A DNA stretch of 64,000 nucleotides, taken from positions 115,129-179,128 of the forward strand of contig NZ_JAAGLY010000018.1 of NCBI RefSeq assembly GCF_010548375.1. Reading direction: 5' to 3'. Shown one piece after another: positions 26,817 through 34,529 of the stretch (its first letter is position 1; each line of letters begins with the position of its first letter). A program made the translations under genes and the position numbers. The DNA comes from Streptomyces sp. SID13726 (lineage in GTDB: Bacteria > Actinomycetota > Actinomycetes > Streptomycetales > Streptomycetaceae). The notes under the pieces are model-generated. The model was not told where the DNA came from. It did not search any database and saw nothing but the letters and a program-made list of their open reading frames with translations.

Positions 26817-27425
26817 TCAGGCTTCTGAGCTCCGCGCCGCTGGCTGGCCGCTGTTGCCGTGAGCCAGTGACGTGAGGATTTCCTTGCGGCAGACATCGAG
26901 GATTTCGTCCGCCAGCGGAGAACCGTCGGGGCATGCCCGCGACAACATGATCGCTCCGATCGAATGGGCGAGCATGTCGATCACCATGGTGCGGGCCGCG
27001 CGCTGGTCCGCATCCCCCGGCGTGTCGCTTGGGGCCTGAAGGGCCGTCAGCAGGTTCTCGATCCCGGCCGCGAACTCTGTTTTGATGTCCGCCGACTGAC
27101 GTGCGGCGTCGCCGCTGAGGGCCGCGATGGTGCAGCCGTCGCTGCGATCGTCGCGATGTTCCCGGGAGACGTATTTCTCGACGAACTCGGCGGGGTCCAG
27201 GCCTTCTGTCCGTGCCGCGGTCTGTGAGAGCCCGTTTGCGGACGCTTCGGCCATCAGGTCGGCCTTGGAGCGGAAGTGCTTGTAGAACCCGCCATGGGTG
27301 AACCCGGCGGCTGCCATCAGTTCCGCCACGCCGACACCGTCATAGCCGCGCTCGCGGAACAGCCTGGCGGCTGTCGCGACGATGTGCGCACGGTTCTGCT
27401 CCGCCTGTGCCCTGGTGACCCGCAT
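26817..27425 (-). CDS. TetR-family regulator (AcrR-like)
   Basis: A 202-residue repressor. DNA-binding domain at 7-55 (IVATAARLFRERGYDGVGVAELMAAAGFTHGGFYKHFRSKADL). The C-terminus (DGCTIAALSGDAAR, then TMVIDMLAHSIGAIMLSRAC) matches the TetR_C group of regulators controlling hydrolases or quinone oxidoreductases. The ATG at 27425 follows GAAGGGGGG. Divergent from the alpha/beta hydrolase at 27556, with two perfect palindromes in the 130-bp gap, so it almost surely regulates that gene. Confidence 0.93.
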   Translation of the reverse strand: MRVTRAQAEQNRAHIVATAARLFRERGYDGVGVAELMAAAGFTHGGFYKHFRSKADLMAEASANGLSQTAARTEGLDPAEFVEKYVSREHRDDRSDGCTIAALSGDAARQSADIKTEFAAGIENLLTALQAPSDTPGDADQRAARTMVIDMLAHSIGAIMLSRACPDGSPLADEILDVCRKEILTSLAHGNSGQPAARSSEA

Positions 27426-27472
27426 GTCCAGCCCCCCTTCTTCGGTCGACGCTCGACAGCCAAGCATACATA

Positions 27473-27488
27473 GATGTCGATCGACATC
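27473..27488. promoter_or_regulatory. perfect 16-bp palindrome, operator 1
   Basis: GATGTCGATCGACATC is fully self-complementary, 48 bp before the TetR start. Likely a TetR dimer site controlling the repressor's own promoter. Confidence 0.75.
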
Positions 27489-27506
27489 AAAGATGTTGAC
27501 TTTTTA

Positions 27507-27522
27507 GATGACGATCGTCATC
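27507..27522. promoter_or_regulatory. perfect 16-bp palindrome, operator 2
   Basis: GATGACGATCGTCATC is fully self-complementary and differs from operator 1 by one base per half-site. Centres are 34 bp apart. It lies 34 bp before the hydrolase start and would cover its core promoter. Confidence 0.75.
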
Positions 27523-27555
27523 GTATTGCTCATACCCACCAGAAAGGCGCAGGCC

Positions 27556-28395
27556 ATGAGTGACACGCATGTGACCGCACCGACCCAGTACATCGAGGTC
27601 GACGGCGACCGATTCGCCTACCGGCGTTGGGGCAAGCCCTCCGGCGTCCCGATCTTCCTCGTCCAGCACTTCCGCGGGGGAATGGACAACTGGGACCCCC
27701 TGCTCACCGATGGCCTGGCGGAAGGCCGTGAGGTCATCCTGTTCAACGGGCGCGGCATCGCCTCGTCATCCGGCACGCCGCGTAACCGGATGGAGGACAT
27801 GGCCGACGACATCGCCGCGGTCATCCGGGCGCTGGGGCTGGAGCAGGTCGATCTGCTCGGCTTCTCGATCGGCGGTTACCAGGCGCAGGAGGTCACATTG
27901 CGCCACCCCCAGCTGGTGCGCAAGCTCCTCCTGCTCGGCACCGGCCTGCGAGGCGGGGACCCGACGAGTGACCCCAAGGTGCCTGAGTACGCACTGAATC
28001 CGGTTCCCACCGTGGAGGACTTCCTCTTCCTGTTCTTCGGCCGCTCGGACGCCGCGGTCGAAGCGGGCCGGGCCTTCTGGGAGCGGCGCCACCAGCGGGC
28101 CGACCAGGACCCGCCGAGCTCGCCCGCGGTCGCGCAGGCGCAGTTCGAAGCGGCTATCGCCTATGCGGAACCGCTGCCGGGCGAGAATCCCTATGCCTTC
28201 CTGAACGCGATCACCCAGCCGACGCTGGTCCTCAACGGCGAGAACGACGTGATGATCGCCTCGATCAACTCCTGGCACCTCGCCCAGAACATCCCCAACG
28301 CCCAGTTGCTGATCTACCCCGATGCCGGGCATGGAGCGCAGTTCCAGTACCCCGAGCGGTTCCTGAAGCACGCCCTTCAGTTCCTTGACGAGTAA
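27556..28395 (+). CDS. alpha/beta hydrolase under TetR control
   Basis: A 279-residue hydrolase, third of its kind in the window. Oxyanion segment QHFRGGMDNWDP, nucleophile elbow GFSIGG near 106-111, acid in GENDVM near 228-233 and histidine in DAGHGAQF near 257-264. The position of the G-x-S-x-G and the N-D-W-D motifs match the copies at 2 and 7867. The ATG at 27556 follows AGAAAGG; the frame is open back to 27508 but that part overlaps operator 2. Likely detoxifies the compound sensed by the divergent regulator. Confidence 0.93.
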   Translation: MSDTHVTAPTQYIEVDGDRFAYRRWGKPSGVPIFLVQHFRGGMDNWDPLLTDGLAEGREVILFNGRGIASSSGTPRNRMEDMADDIAAVIRALGLEQVDLLGFSIGGYQAQEVTLRHPQLVRKLLLLGTGLRGGDPTSDPKVPEYALNPVPTVEDFLFLFFGRSDAAVEAGRAFWERRHQRADQDPPSSPAVAQAQFEAAIAYAEPLPGENPYAFLNAITQPTLVLNGENDVMIASINSWHLAQNIPNAQLLIYPDAGHGAQFQYPERFLKHALQFLDE

Positions 28396-28667
28396 CACCT
28401 GCAAGGGCGCTGTCCACTTGGCCGGTCACAGGGTGTGTCGGGATGTGCGGGACGGGGTCGGGGCTGTGCCGCGACCCCGTCAGGCCGCGGTGGACAGGCC
28501 GGAGATCTTGTTCCAAGCGGTGAAGCGGTCGGTCCCCTGCGCGCGGGACCAGCTGGTGGTGAGGCGGTTTCCGCGCGGCCGGAAGTGTGGGGAGACTGCG
28601 CTGGCGGACGACAGGAATCGCTGAGCCGCTGCGGCCCATCGGAAGGCCGACACCGGGCACGCGGTCG

Positions 28668-29400
28668 CCACGGGTCACGCCGGAGCTGCGCATCCTGGCG
28701 ACCAGCCGCCACACGCTGGGCGTGACCGGCGAGCATGTCCTGGCCGTCGCGCCGCTGCCGTCGGACGAGGCGGTGGCGTTGCTCCGGGACCGGGCCACCG
28801 CCGTGCGTCCGGAGTTCGTCGGCGGCGAGGCCAACCAAGCCGAAGTGGCCCGGCTCTGTGCCGACCTGGACGGGCTGCCGCTGGCGATCGAGCTGGCGGC
28901 ATCCCGGCTGCGGGGTCTCACCGTCGAACAGTTGACGGACCGGCTGGAGGACCGGTTCGCGCTGCTCACCGGCAGCCGGACTGCCCCGGCCACCAGCGCA
29001 CTCTGCGCGGGGTGATCGACTGGAGCTACGAACTGTGCGCTCCGGCGGAGCGGCTGCTGTGGCGCCGGCTGTCGGTCTTCTCCGGCGGGTTCACCCTGGA
29101 GGCGGTGGAGGGCGTCTGCGCCGGAGACGGTATCGCCCGGCCCGAGGTGGCGGACCTCCCCGACCGGCTGGTCGCCCAGTCCGTCGTTCTGGCTTACGAG
29201 GCGGAGGGCCGGCGCTACCGGCTGCTGGAGAGCATCCGGCAGTACGGGCGGGAGCGGCTGGCGGAATCCGGCGAGGAACGCTCACTGGAGGTGCGCCACC
29301 AGGACTTCTTCCTCGCCCTCGCCGAGCGCGTCGACCGGCACTGGTTCTGCTCCGGCCGGGTGGAGAACCTCGCCAGGCTGCGCGCCGAGCCAGTGGCAGG
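28668..29400 (+). pseudogene. fragment of a large LuxR/AfsR-type signalling ATPase
   Basis: Two adjacent frames read parts of one NB-ARC-like regulator: ELRILATSRHTLGVTGEHV, then LCADLDGLPLAIELAASRLRG up to about 28985, and after a one-base shift GVIDWSYELC, LWRRLSVFSGGFTLEAVEGVC up to 29400. The Walker region and the N-terminal effector domain are missing, and the C-terminal repeats stop where the convergent gene ends at 29401. The junction suggests that insertion of the following block cut this gene. Bases 28396-28667 hold no gene. Confidence 0.75.
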
Positions 29401-30123
29401 TCAGTGCGGGCGCCAGGTGCGCACCTCGAGGTGGATGATCTGGGCGTCCGCGTGGATGCGTCCGCTGTCTACGAGCCATTGGTGGACGGCTGCGGTGACG
29501 TCTCCGCCTGCGGCGTCCACGCGTTGGGCGAAGTCGGCGGCGTCGTGCCCGCCGGTCTGAGCGGAGCCGTAGGAGCGTTCCTCGGTGTGGTCGGCGCGCT
29601 GGATGACGTCACGGCGGATGCCGGGTGAGTCGGTGCGGCTGCCAGAGGGGTGCAGGTAGGCGGACTTGGCCAGGCGGACGGTGAAGGCCAGACGCAGGCC
29701 GAGGCGGGCTGCTTCGGCGATCAAGGGGCGCAGGCGGGCTGAGCCGGAGGCGATCGCCTGGGCTCCGACGCGGCCTGTGCCGGAGCCGGTGGGAGTGATC
29801 AGGACGGCTTTGCCGCGCACCCGGGCTGTGGCACCGGAGGCGGTGGTGCGGCGGGTGATGCGCCGGGCGGCGATCACGGCCAGTTCGGGCAGGTCGGTGA
29901 TGCCACCGGCCTCGACGGCGGTGAGCACGTCGCGTAGGGCAGCGACGAAGGCCGCGCCCTTGTTCTTGGTGTAGAACTGCGAGACTAGGGACGGGTCGCG
30001 GTCGATAATGCGGGCGATGTCACGCTTGGAGTAGCCAGCGCTCTGGAGCCGGTCGGCGAGGTGGGCCGCTTCGTTCAACTCGCCTCGCCCAGCGGGACGG
30101 TTACGGCGGGGGCGGGGCGCCAT
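29401..30123 (-). CDS. HTH protein in operon with candidate PolB
   Basis: A 240-residue basic protein. Residues 24-56 form a helix-turn-helix (LQSAGYSKRDIARIIDRD then PSLVSQFYTKNKG), like those of plasmid partition or replication proteins; the remaining residues are mixed alpha/beta with no known match. Its ATG shares one base with the stop of the upstream 702-residue gene (TGATG), so the two are coupled. It could be a DNA-binding partner (telomere- or origin-binding) of the polymerase-like protein. Not identified. Confidence 0.7.
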   Translation of the reverse strand: MAPRPRRNRPAGRGELNEAAHLADRLQSAGYSKRDIARIIDRDPSLVSQFYTKNKGAAFVAALRDVLTAVEAGGITDLPELAVIAARRITRRTTASGATARVRGKAVLITPTGSGTGRVGAQAIASGSARLRPLIAEAARLGLRLAFTVRLAKSAYLHPSGSRTDSPGIRRDVIQRADHTEERSYGSAQTGGHDAADFAQRVDAAGGDVTAAVHQWLVDSGRIHADAQIIHLEVRTWRPH

Positions 30124-32231
30124 CACGCCTCTTGTGCGGTGGTGAGGGCAGCACGTCCGGCATCGCGCACGGTGAGGAGTTCCTCTTCGGTGGTGGGGGC
30201 GGACAGGGGCCCGGCGAGGTGGCCTTTGAGGAGGTAGTCGCCGGGCTGGTGGTGGTAGGGCCAGTTCTGGGGCTGGGTGAGGTAGAGGGCGTCGGTGCGG
30301 AAGGCGACGACGGTGCCGGGCGGGGTGTGCAGGGCACCCGCATGGGTGTTGTCGTCGCGGTGGCGTTGGGTGAGGAGGGCAGCGCGGGCACCGGACCAGA
30401 TGGCGGCAGCCCATTCGGGGTGGGCGTTGGGGTCACGGCTGAAGCCGGTGGGCTTCTGCCAGGTGATCAATTGGTCGTCGAAGCCGATGATTTCGGCGCC
30501 CGTGGGCACGTCTCGCTCGGCGTTGCGAGGGGTGGTGCCAGTGACCATGCGGGGCCGTTGGGCAAAGGCGCCGATGCCGTACAGCAGGATGGAGCGCACC
30601 GCGCGGGAGGCGAGGTGCGCGGCCCTGGCCTGCTCGGGATTGCCCTGGAAGTGGGCCTGCGCGGAGAGGTTGGTCCAGGTCTCCTTGAGTTTCTTGGCCC
30701 AGTCGTCGAGGGGTTTGCCGTCCTCCCACAGGATGCCGTCGAGGATCTCGATCTTCCACGGGGTGAGGGGGTTGGTCAGGGCGGTGTGGATTTCGGGGCC
30801 GCCGGCCCAGGTGGTGAAGGTGGCGCCGGGGGTGGCCGGGTAGTGCCAGGCGCGGTCGCCTGGGGCGGGGGCGGGCAGCAGACCGACGTGGTTCCAGCCG
30901 TCGGGCACGGTGACGCGGACGTGCCAGTGTCCGCACCCGTACAGGGCCCGCATCTGCTCCTTCTCCGACCAGGCGGCGAACGTGGCCGCCGTGATGCGGC
31001 GGGGGGTGCCGACCGGGGATTTCCAGGTGTGCTTGGCGTAGGCGAAGGTGCGGTCGTATTCGACGAGTTGGGGCAGTTGATCGGGGACCCGGGGCGGGGT
31101 GAGCAGTTCGTTGCGGCCCTGGCCCGCGGTGGCGTGCAGCAGGCCGCGCAGTTCCTCCGACAGCACGGGGAAGCCGTCGGCGTGCTGGCCGCGCGTGGGA
31201 ATGGTCCGCGTCCACAGGTCACGGCCGGTCTGCGAGGGGGAACCCATGAGGACCGCATCGTTCCAGTGGCGGCGCAGGGCCTGCCACAGCAGCACGAAGG
31301 CGTCGCGGACGATGTGCGGGGTGTCGCAGTCGAGGTCGAACCACTCCCCCACCGAGCGGATCTCCACATGCTGCTCGCCATTTTCGCGCTGGTAGCGGCC
31401 GACGGGATTGCGGGCGTGGACGAAGTGCCCGGCCATCCGGTCGCGGCCACGGCCGGTGTCCGCGCGCCAGCCCGGGATGGGGGCGTTCAGCCAGGCGGCC
31501 ACCGCGTCACGTAGGTAGGGGTAGCGGGCGGCGTCGCGATGCCAGGGGTCACCGGCGGTGATGTAGATGCGCTCCACGCCTTCAGGGAGGGTGCGGAAGA
31601 CGGCGGTGAGGATCTCCGCGGCCGAGGCGGCACCCAGGTCGAGGCGGTGGGTCTGGTCGCGATGCACCAGGACGCCCGTCGCGGTATCCAGGAACACCGT
31701 GGAGCGGGCCTGCTGGGTGAAGTTCGGCCGCGTGGAGGCCAGGCCGGTGGTGTGGGTGAACCAGGCATCCCCGACGACGCCCTCGGGGACGGAGGGCAGG
31801 CTGCGTGGCTCGGGCGGTGCCTGCGGCGCCGTACGTTGTGTGGTTTCGGCCGCGGCAGGTGAGGCGGTGGGTTGTGAGCGGGCTGCGCTCATCGAGAGGG
31901 CGGCCGCTCCCTGCTGCGGCGGCTGTTGTCCGGCCTCAGAGGCGGTCTGGGCCGGGGACGGCTCGGGAGCTGGAGGCTGCGGCTGCGGTGCATCGTCGGC
32001 TGCGGCAAGGCGGTGGGGGGCCAGGGCGGGGGCCAGGAGGACGATATCGGCCACGCTCAGTCCCGCTGCCGGGGCGATTCGCTCCGCCTTCGCCTTCTCA
32101 TAAGAGGCGAGCTGGGCAATCTGTTTGTCCCGGTCGGCCTCCAACTTCGTCAGTTCCGTCCGGGCCTTCTTGATCGCATCCCGCACCGTGCGCAGATCGG
32201 CGAGCGCAGCGTTGTAGCTCTGTGCGTCCAT
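30123..32231 (-). CDS. 702-residue protein with divergent family-B DNA-polymerase-like pattern
   Basis: Residues 9-52 are a coiled coil, 79-145 a Pro/Ala/Gln linker, and 155-670 a folded core. In the core I see the order expected of a family-B polymerase: an exonuclease-like strand pattern (VFLDTATG, 179-186), motif A-like EYDRTFAY (391-398), a palm/finger stretch GGPEIHTALTNPLTPWKIEILDGI (477-500, as in GW-x-x-x-E-L), motif B-like RSILLYGIGAFA (546-557, cf. K-x3-NSLYG) and motif C-like AFRTDALYL (643-651), with a single Asp where DTD is usual. This is my own tracing. If wrong, it is a large unknown protein. Start ATG 32231 follows GGAAG. Confidence 0.45.
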   Translation of the reverse strand: MDAQSYNAALADLRTVRDAIKKARTELTKLEADRDKQIAQLASYEKAKAERIAPAAGLSVADIVLLAPALAPHRLAAADDAPQPQPPAPEPSPAQTASEAGQQPPQQGAAALSMSAARSQPTASPAAAETTQRTAPQAPPEPRSLPSVPEGVVGDAWFTHTTGLASTRPNFTQQARSTVFLDTATGVLVHRDQTHRLDLGAASAAEILTAVFRTLPEGVERIYITAGDPWHRDAARYPYLRDAVAAWLNAPIPGWRADTGRGRDRMAGHFVHARNPVGRYQRENGEQHVEIRSVGEWFDLDCDTPHIVRDAFVLLWQALRRHWNDAVLMGSPSQTGRDLWTRTIPTRGQHADGFPVLSEELRGLLHATAGQGRNELLTPPRVPDQLPQLVEYDRTFAYAKHTWKSPVGTPRRITAATFAAWSEKEQMRALYGCGHWHVRVTVPDGWNHVGLLPAPAPGDRAWHYPATPGATFTTWAGGPEIHTALTNPLTPWKIEILDGILWEDGKPLDDWAKKLKETWTNLSAQAHFQGNPEQARAAHLASRAVRSILLYGIGAFAQRPRMVTGTTPRNAERDVPTGAEIIGFDDQLITWQKPTGFSRDPNAHPEWAAAIWSGARAALLTQRHRDDNTHAGALHTPPGTVVAFRTDALYLTQPQNWPYHHQPGDYLLKGHLAGPLSAPTTEEELLTVRDAGRAALTTAQEA

Positions 32232-32257
32232 CGGGGCTTCCTTGTCCGGGCCGGAGT

Positions 32258-32854
32258 TCAGCCGGTGGTGTTCGTGGGAACGTAGGCGATGGCCCCGCCC
32301 GAATTCGAGGCCAGCCGGGTGCCCAGCAGCAGTTCGGCGATCCGGCGGTCGTCGTCCGCGCTGGAGGTGATTACTGTCTGCGGGGTGGCCAGGTCCGTGG
32401 TGTAGCCGGCCAGGCGTGCGTTGGGAAAGGCGTGACGGCCCTCGGTGTTCTTCTCCCAGCGCTCCAGTCCGGTCAGGACGGCCACGACGTAGCCAGCGAG
32501 GGTCACCGGCAGCACTCCCCCGGCCGCGACGCTCGCCGCGTCGCACCGCCACCAGCCACGCAACGCCTTGAGCAGGTCTTCGGGGGCGAGGCGTACGGCG
32601 AAACCGAGCCAGCTACGGTCCGGTTCCGTTGTGGGCCTGGCTGTGTCGACACGCAGAACGGCGACTTCCGTGGCCTGCAGCTGACCGAGTGGCGCGTGTC
32701 GGCGCTCCCGGAGGGCCTGCACGACTTCGAGCGGGATCATGACGCGCACGCCGCGGCGCGACAGGCCCGGCAGCAGTCCCGCCTGGATGAGGCGGCGGAA
32801 AGTGGTGATCGCACAGCCAAGCTCTTCTGCGGCCTGCCCGGTGGTCAACAGCAT
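32258..32854 (-). CDS. MerR/excisionase-like HTH protein
   Basis: A 198-residue protein. Residues 2-45 are a winged HTH of excisionase type (LLTTGQAAEELGCAITTFRRLIQAGLL). The second part has a hydrophobic segment (VLPVTLAGYVVAVLTGLERW) and a conserved-looking end but is not recognised. The ATG at 32854 is preferred over 32869 because GGAGG then lies 8 bases before it. First gene of the operon with the candidate polymerase; a clear promoter lies just upstream. Likely a regulator or DNA-binding accessory of the module. Confidence 0.75.
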   Translation of the reverse strand: MLLTTGQAAEELGCAITTFRRLIQAGLLPGLSRRGVRVMIPLEVVQALRERRHAPLGQLQATEVAVLRVDTARPTTEPDRSWLGFAVRLAPEDLLKALRGWWRCDAASVAAGGVLPVTLAGYVVAVLTGLERWEKNTEGRHAFPNARLAGYTTDLATPQTVITSSADDDRRIAELLLGTRLASNSGGAIAYVPTNTTG

Positions 32855-32897
32855 CTCACCTACCTCCATGCGAACTCAAATATCTGATTTGGCATGT

Positions 32898-32927
32898 AAC
32901 CTAACGCGAACTGTGAAAGAGAGTCAA
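32898..32927 (-). promoter_or_regulatory. sigma70-like promoter of the HTH-PolB operon
   Basis: On the reverse strand TTGACT (32927-32922) and TAGGTT (32903-32898) are separated by 18 nt, 44 bp before the operon's first ATG. The surrounding 32855-33223 region contains no gene. Confidence 0.6.
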
Positions 32928-33223
32928 CTCCGTCTCGGCCAGCACAACGCGAGGCGTTGTCGGACGGCAACCGGCCAGCAGGCTGCCTTCGGCGGAAGTC
33001 GCGCATCGCCGTCCTCACCGCCTCCTGTGGCCACCGTGCGGCCCGGGCGGTCGGTGACCGCCGCCGCGGTCACCAGGGCATCTGCCTGCCCGCGCTCGTG
33101 ACGGTCAGCAGGAAGCGGGCTCAACGGGCGAAGTAAGATGCGGGAGCAAACTGCCGTGCGTGGTCGCTACGGCGAAGGTGTGCCGATGTGCACGCAGGTG
33201 CTGTGGGCGCGACGATGGGCGGC

Positions 33224-33614
33224 ATGTCCAATCCCAGTGCGGCGCCCGGTTCGCAGCCGGTACAGATCCCCGAACGCACTCACGCGGTCGGGCCGGGCTG
33301 GCGGCAGTTGCTGGAGCATCTGCACGAACAGGTCCATGCGATCGCCCCCGACTACCGTCTCGTCGACCTCACAGAAAAGCTCGGCGGCCTGCGCCTCCAC
33401 GTGGAGGATCCGGCAGGCGACAGCCGCACGCATCGCTGCCGCCGAGGCGGAGTCGGTGCATGTCTGCGAGTTCTGCGGTGCACCGGGCCGCGTCCGCACC
33501 CGCAATGACGACCCATACGGATGGCACAAGACCGTGTGCGACATCTGCCACCCCGCCTGGTCCTCCCACCGCCTCATGATCGTTCGCGGGGTGGTGCGCG
33601 TCCGCGACCGCTGA
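33224..33614 (+). pseudogene. frameshifted small Cys-rich protein gene
   Basis: The 5' part (ATG 33224; WRQLLEHLHEQVHAIAPDYRLVDLTEKLGGLRLHVED) and the 3' part (RIAAAEAESVHVCEFCGAPGRVR ... TVCDICHPAW, stop at 33612-33614) belong to one known Streptomyces protein type, with a C-x2-C pair typical of a zinc ribbon. They lie in different frames; the shift occurs near 33410-33425. Either a real frameshift mutation or a sequencing error; as written, no full protein is made. Confidence 0.65.
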
Positions 33615-33943
33615 TGGACGGCACGGGCTGCTCACGCGTGGTGGCCATGGCATCCATGCTCTCTCTTGCCGGGTCAGGGGGCGGCCTTGGCGGGCCGTCC
33701 CTCCAAAGCGTTGCGCCGTGCTTGGCAGGTGAGCGCTGGGACACCGCGTCGGGGCGCTCCCCTCAAGGACTGGTCTGGCCTGTCTTGAGCAGCACACCGG
33801 GGTCTGCCCCGCCGGTCAGCCCCGCGTGACTGCCCTGCCGCCGTTCGGCTCCCTCTCCTGGGCCTGGTGCGAGCCGATGAGCTGCCTTTGTAGTGGCGGC
33901 TGTTGAATTTCGGCTCGCCAACGTCCTTGGCGGCCATCTGGGT
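33615..33943. other. 329-bp gap at the end of the transposition operon
   Basis: No coding frame convinces me. If the operon is part of a transposon whose left side ends here, the element end should lie in this gap or further left; I saw no clear match to the other side. Confidence 0.4.
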
Positions 33944-34519
33944 TCAGTGGGAGAACTCTATGAAGTCGACGTTGGTGAGTCTTACCGCGTGCAGGCCGCC
34001 GGGGCCTGGTGAGAATCCGAAGTAGGACTCGCCTATCGCATCGGCGACGATGCTACGCAGCTCCTGCTCGCTGGCACCGTGATACCGGGCTTCGAGCAGG
34101 CGCGCCGGGTAGGGGTGATGCAGGGGCTGTGTCAGGAGGCGTATGCGGCCGTCGTCCGAGGAGCCTTCCGATACGTCGAAGCCGAACCAGCCACGGAAGT
34201 ACACCCACATGCTGTGCTGGTGAACGCCGATGTTTTGGTGGGCCCGGCGGCGGATGCGGGGCTGCCACAGCCGGATGACTTCTTTGAGGATGGCGCGGCT
34301 CAACGCCTCGTTGGGCGTGGCGGATTGGCGGATGAGGATGTGCTGCAGGGTCCGGGGAGTGGTGTTCAGGAGGCCGGCCAGGGCGGCGAGGTCTGGGGTG
34401 TGGGAGGTGAGAAAGCGCAGGCGGGCCCGGTCCGAGCGCGGGGGCTGTCGGGTCCAGTGGTGGGCGTCGGCAATGTCGAGGGCTTCTGCGACGGAGTCGG
34501 TGTGGAGCCGGTCGAGCAT
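33944..34519 (-). CDS. Tpg-like telomere terminal protein
   Basis: A 191-residue protein in the size range of Streptomyces Tpg (about 184). An HTH at 43-62 (LAALAGLLNTTPRTLQHILI) is followed by a helix ending in LWQPRIR (84-90), then a beta region with WFGFDV, RIRLLT (125-130), PARLLEARYHGASEQELRSIVADAI (138-162), ESYF (164-167) and VDFIEF (184-189). The order and spacing match what I recall of Tpg, where WQPR, a GASE helix, a YF motif and a VEF end are conserved. Tpg caps and primes linear ends. The ATG at 34519 follows GAAGGA, 10 bp after the preceding gene: last gene of the transposition operon. Confidence 0.75.
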   Translation of the reverse strand: MLDRLHTDSVAEALDIADAHHWTRQPPRSDRARLRFLTSHTPDLAALAGLLNTTPRTLQHILIRQSATPNEALSRAILKEVIRLWQPRIRRRAHQNIGVHQHSMWVYFRGWFGFDVSEGSSDDGRIRLLTQPLHHPYPARLLEARYHGASEQELRSIVADAIGESYFGFSPGPGGLHAVRLTNVDFIEFSH

Positions 34520-34529
34520 GAGGGTTCCT

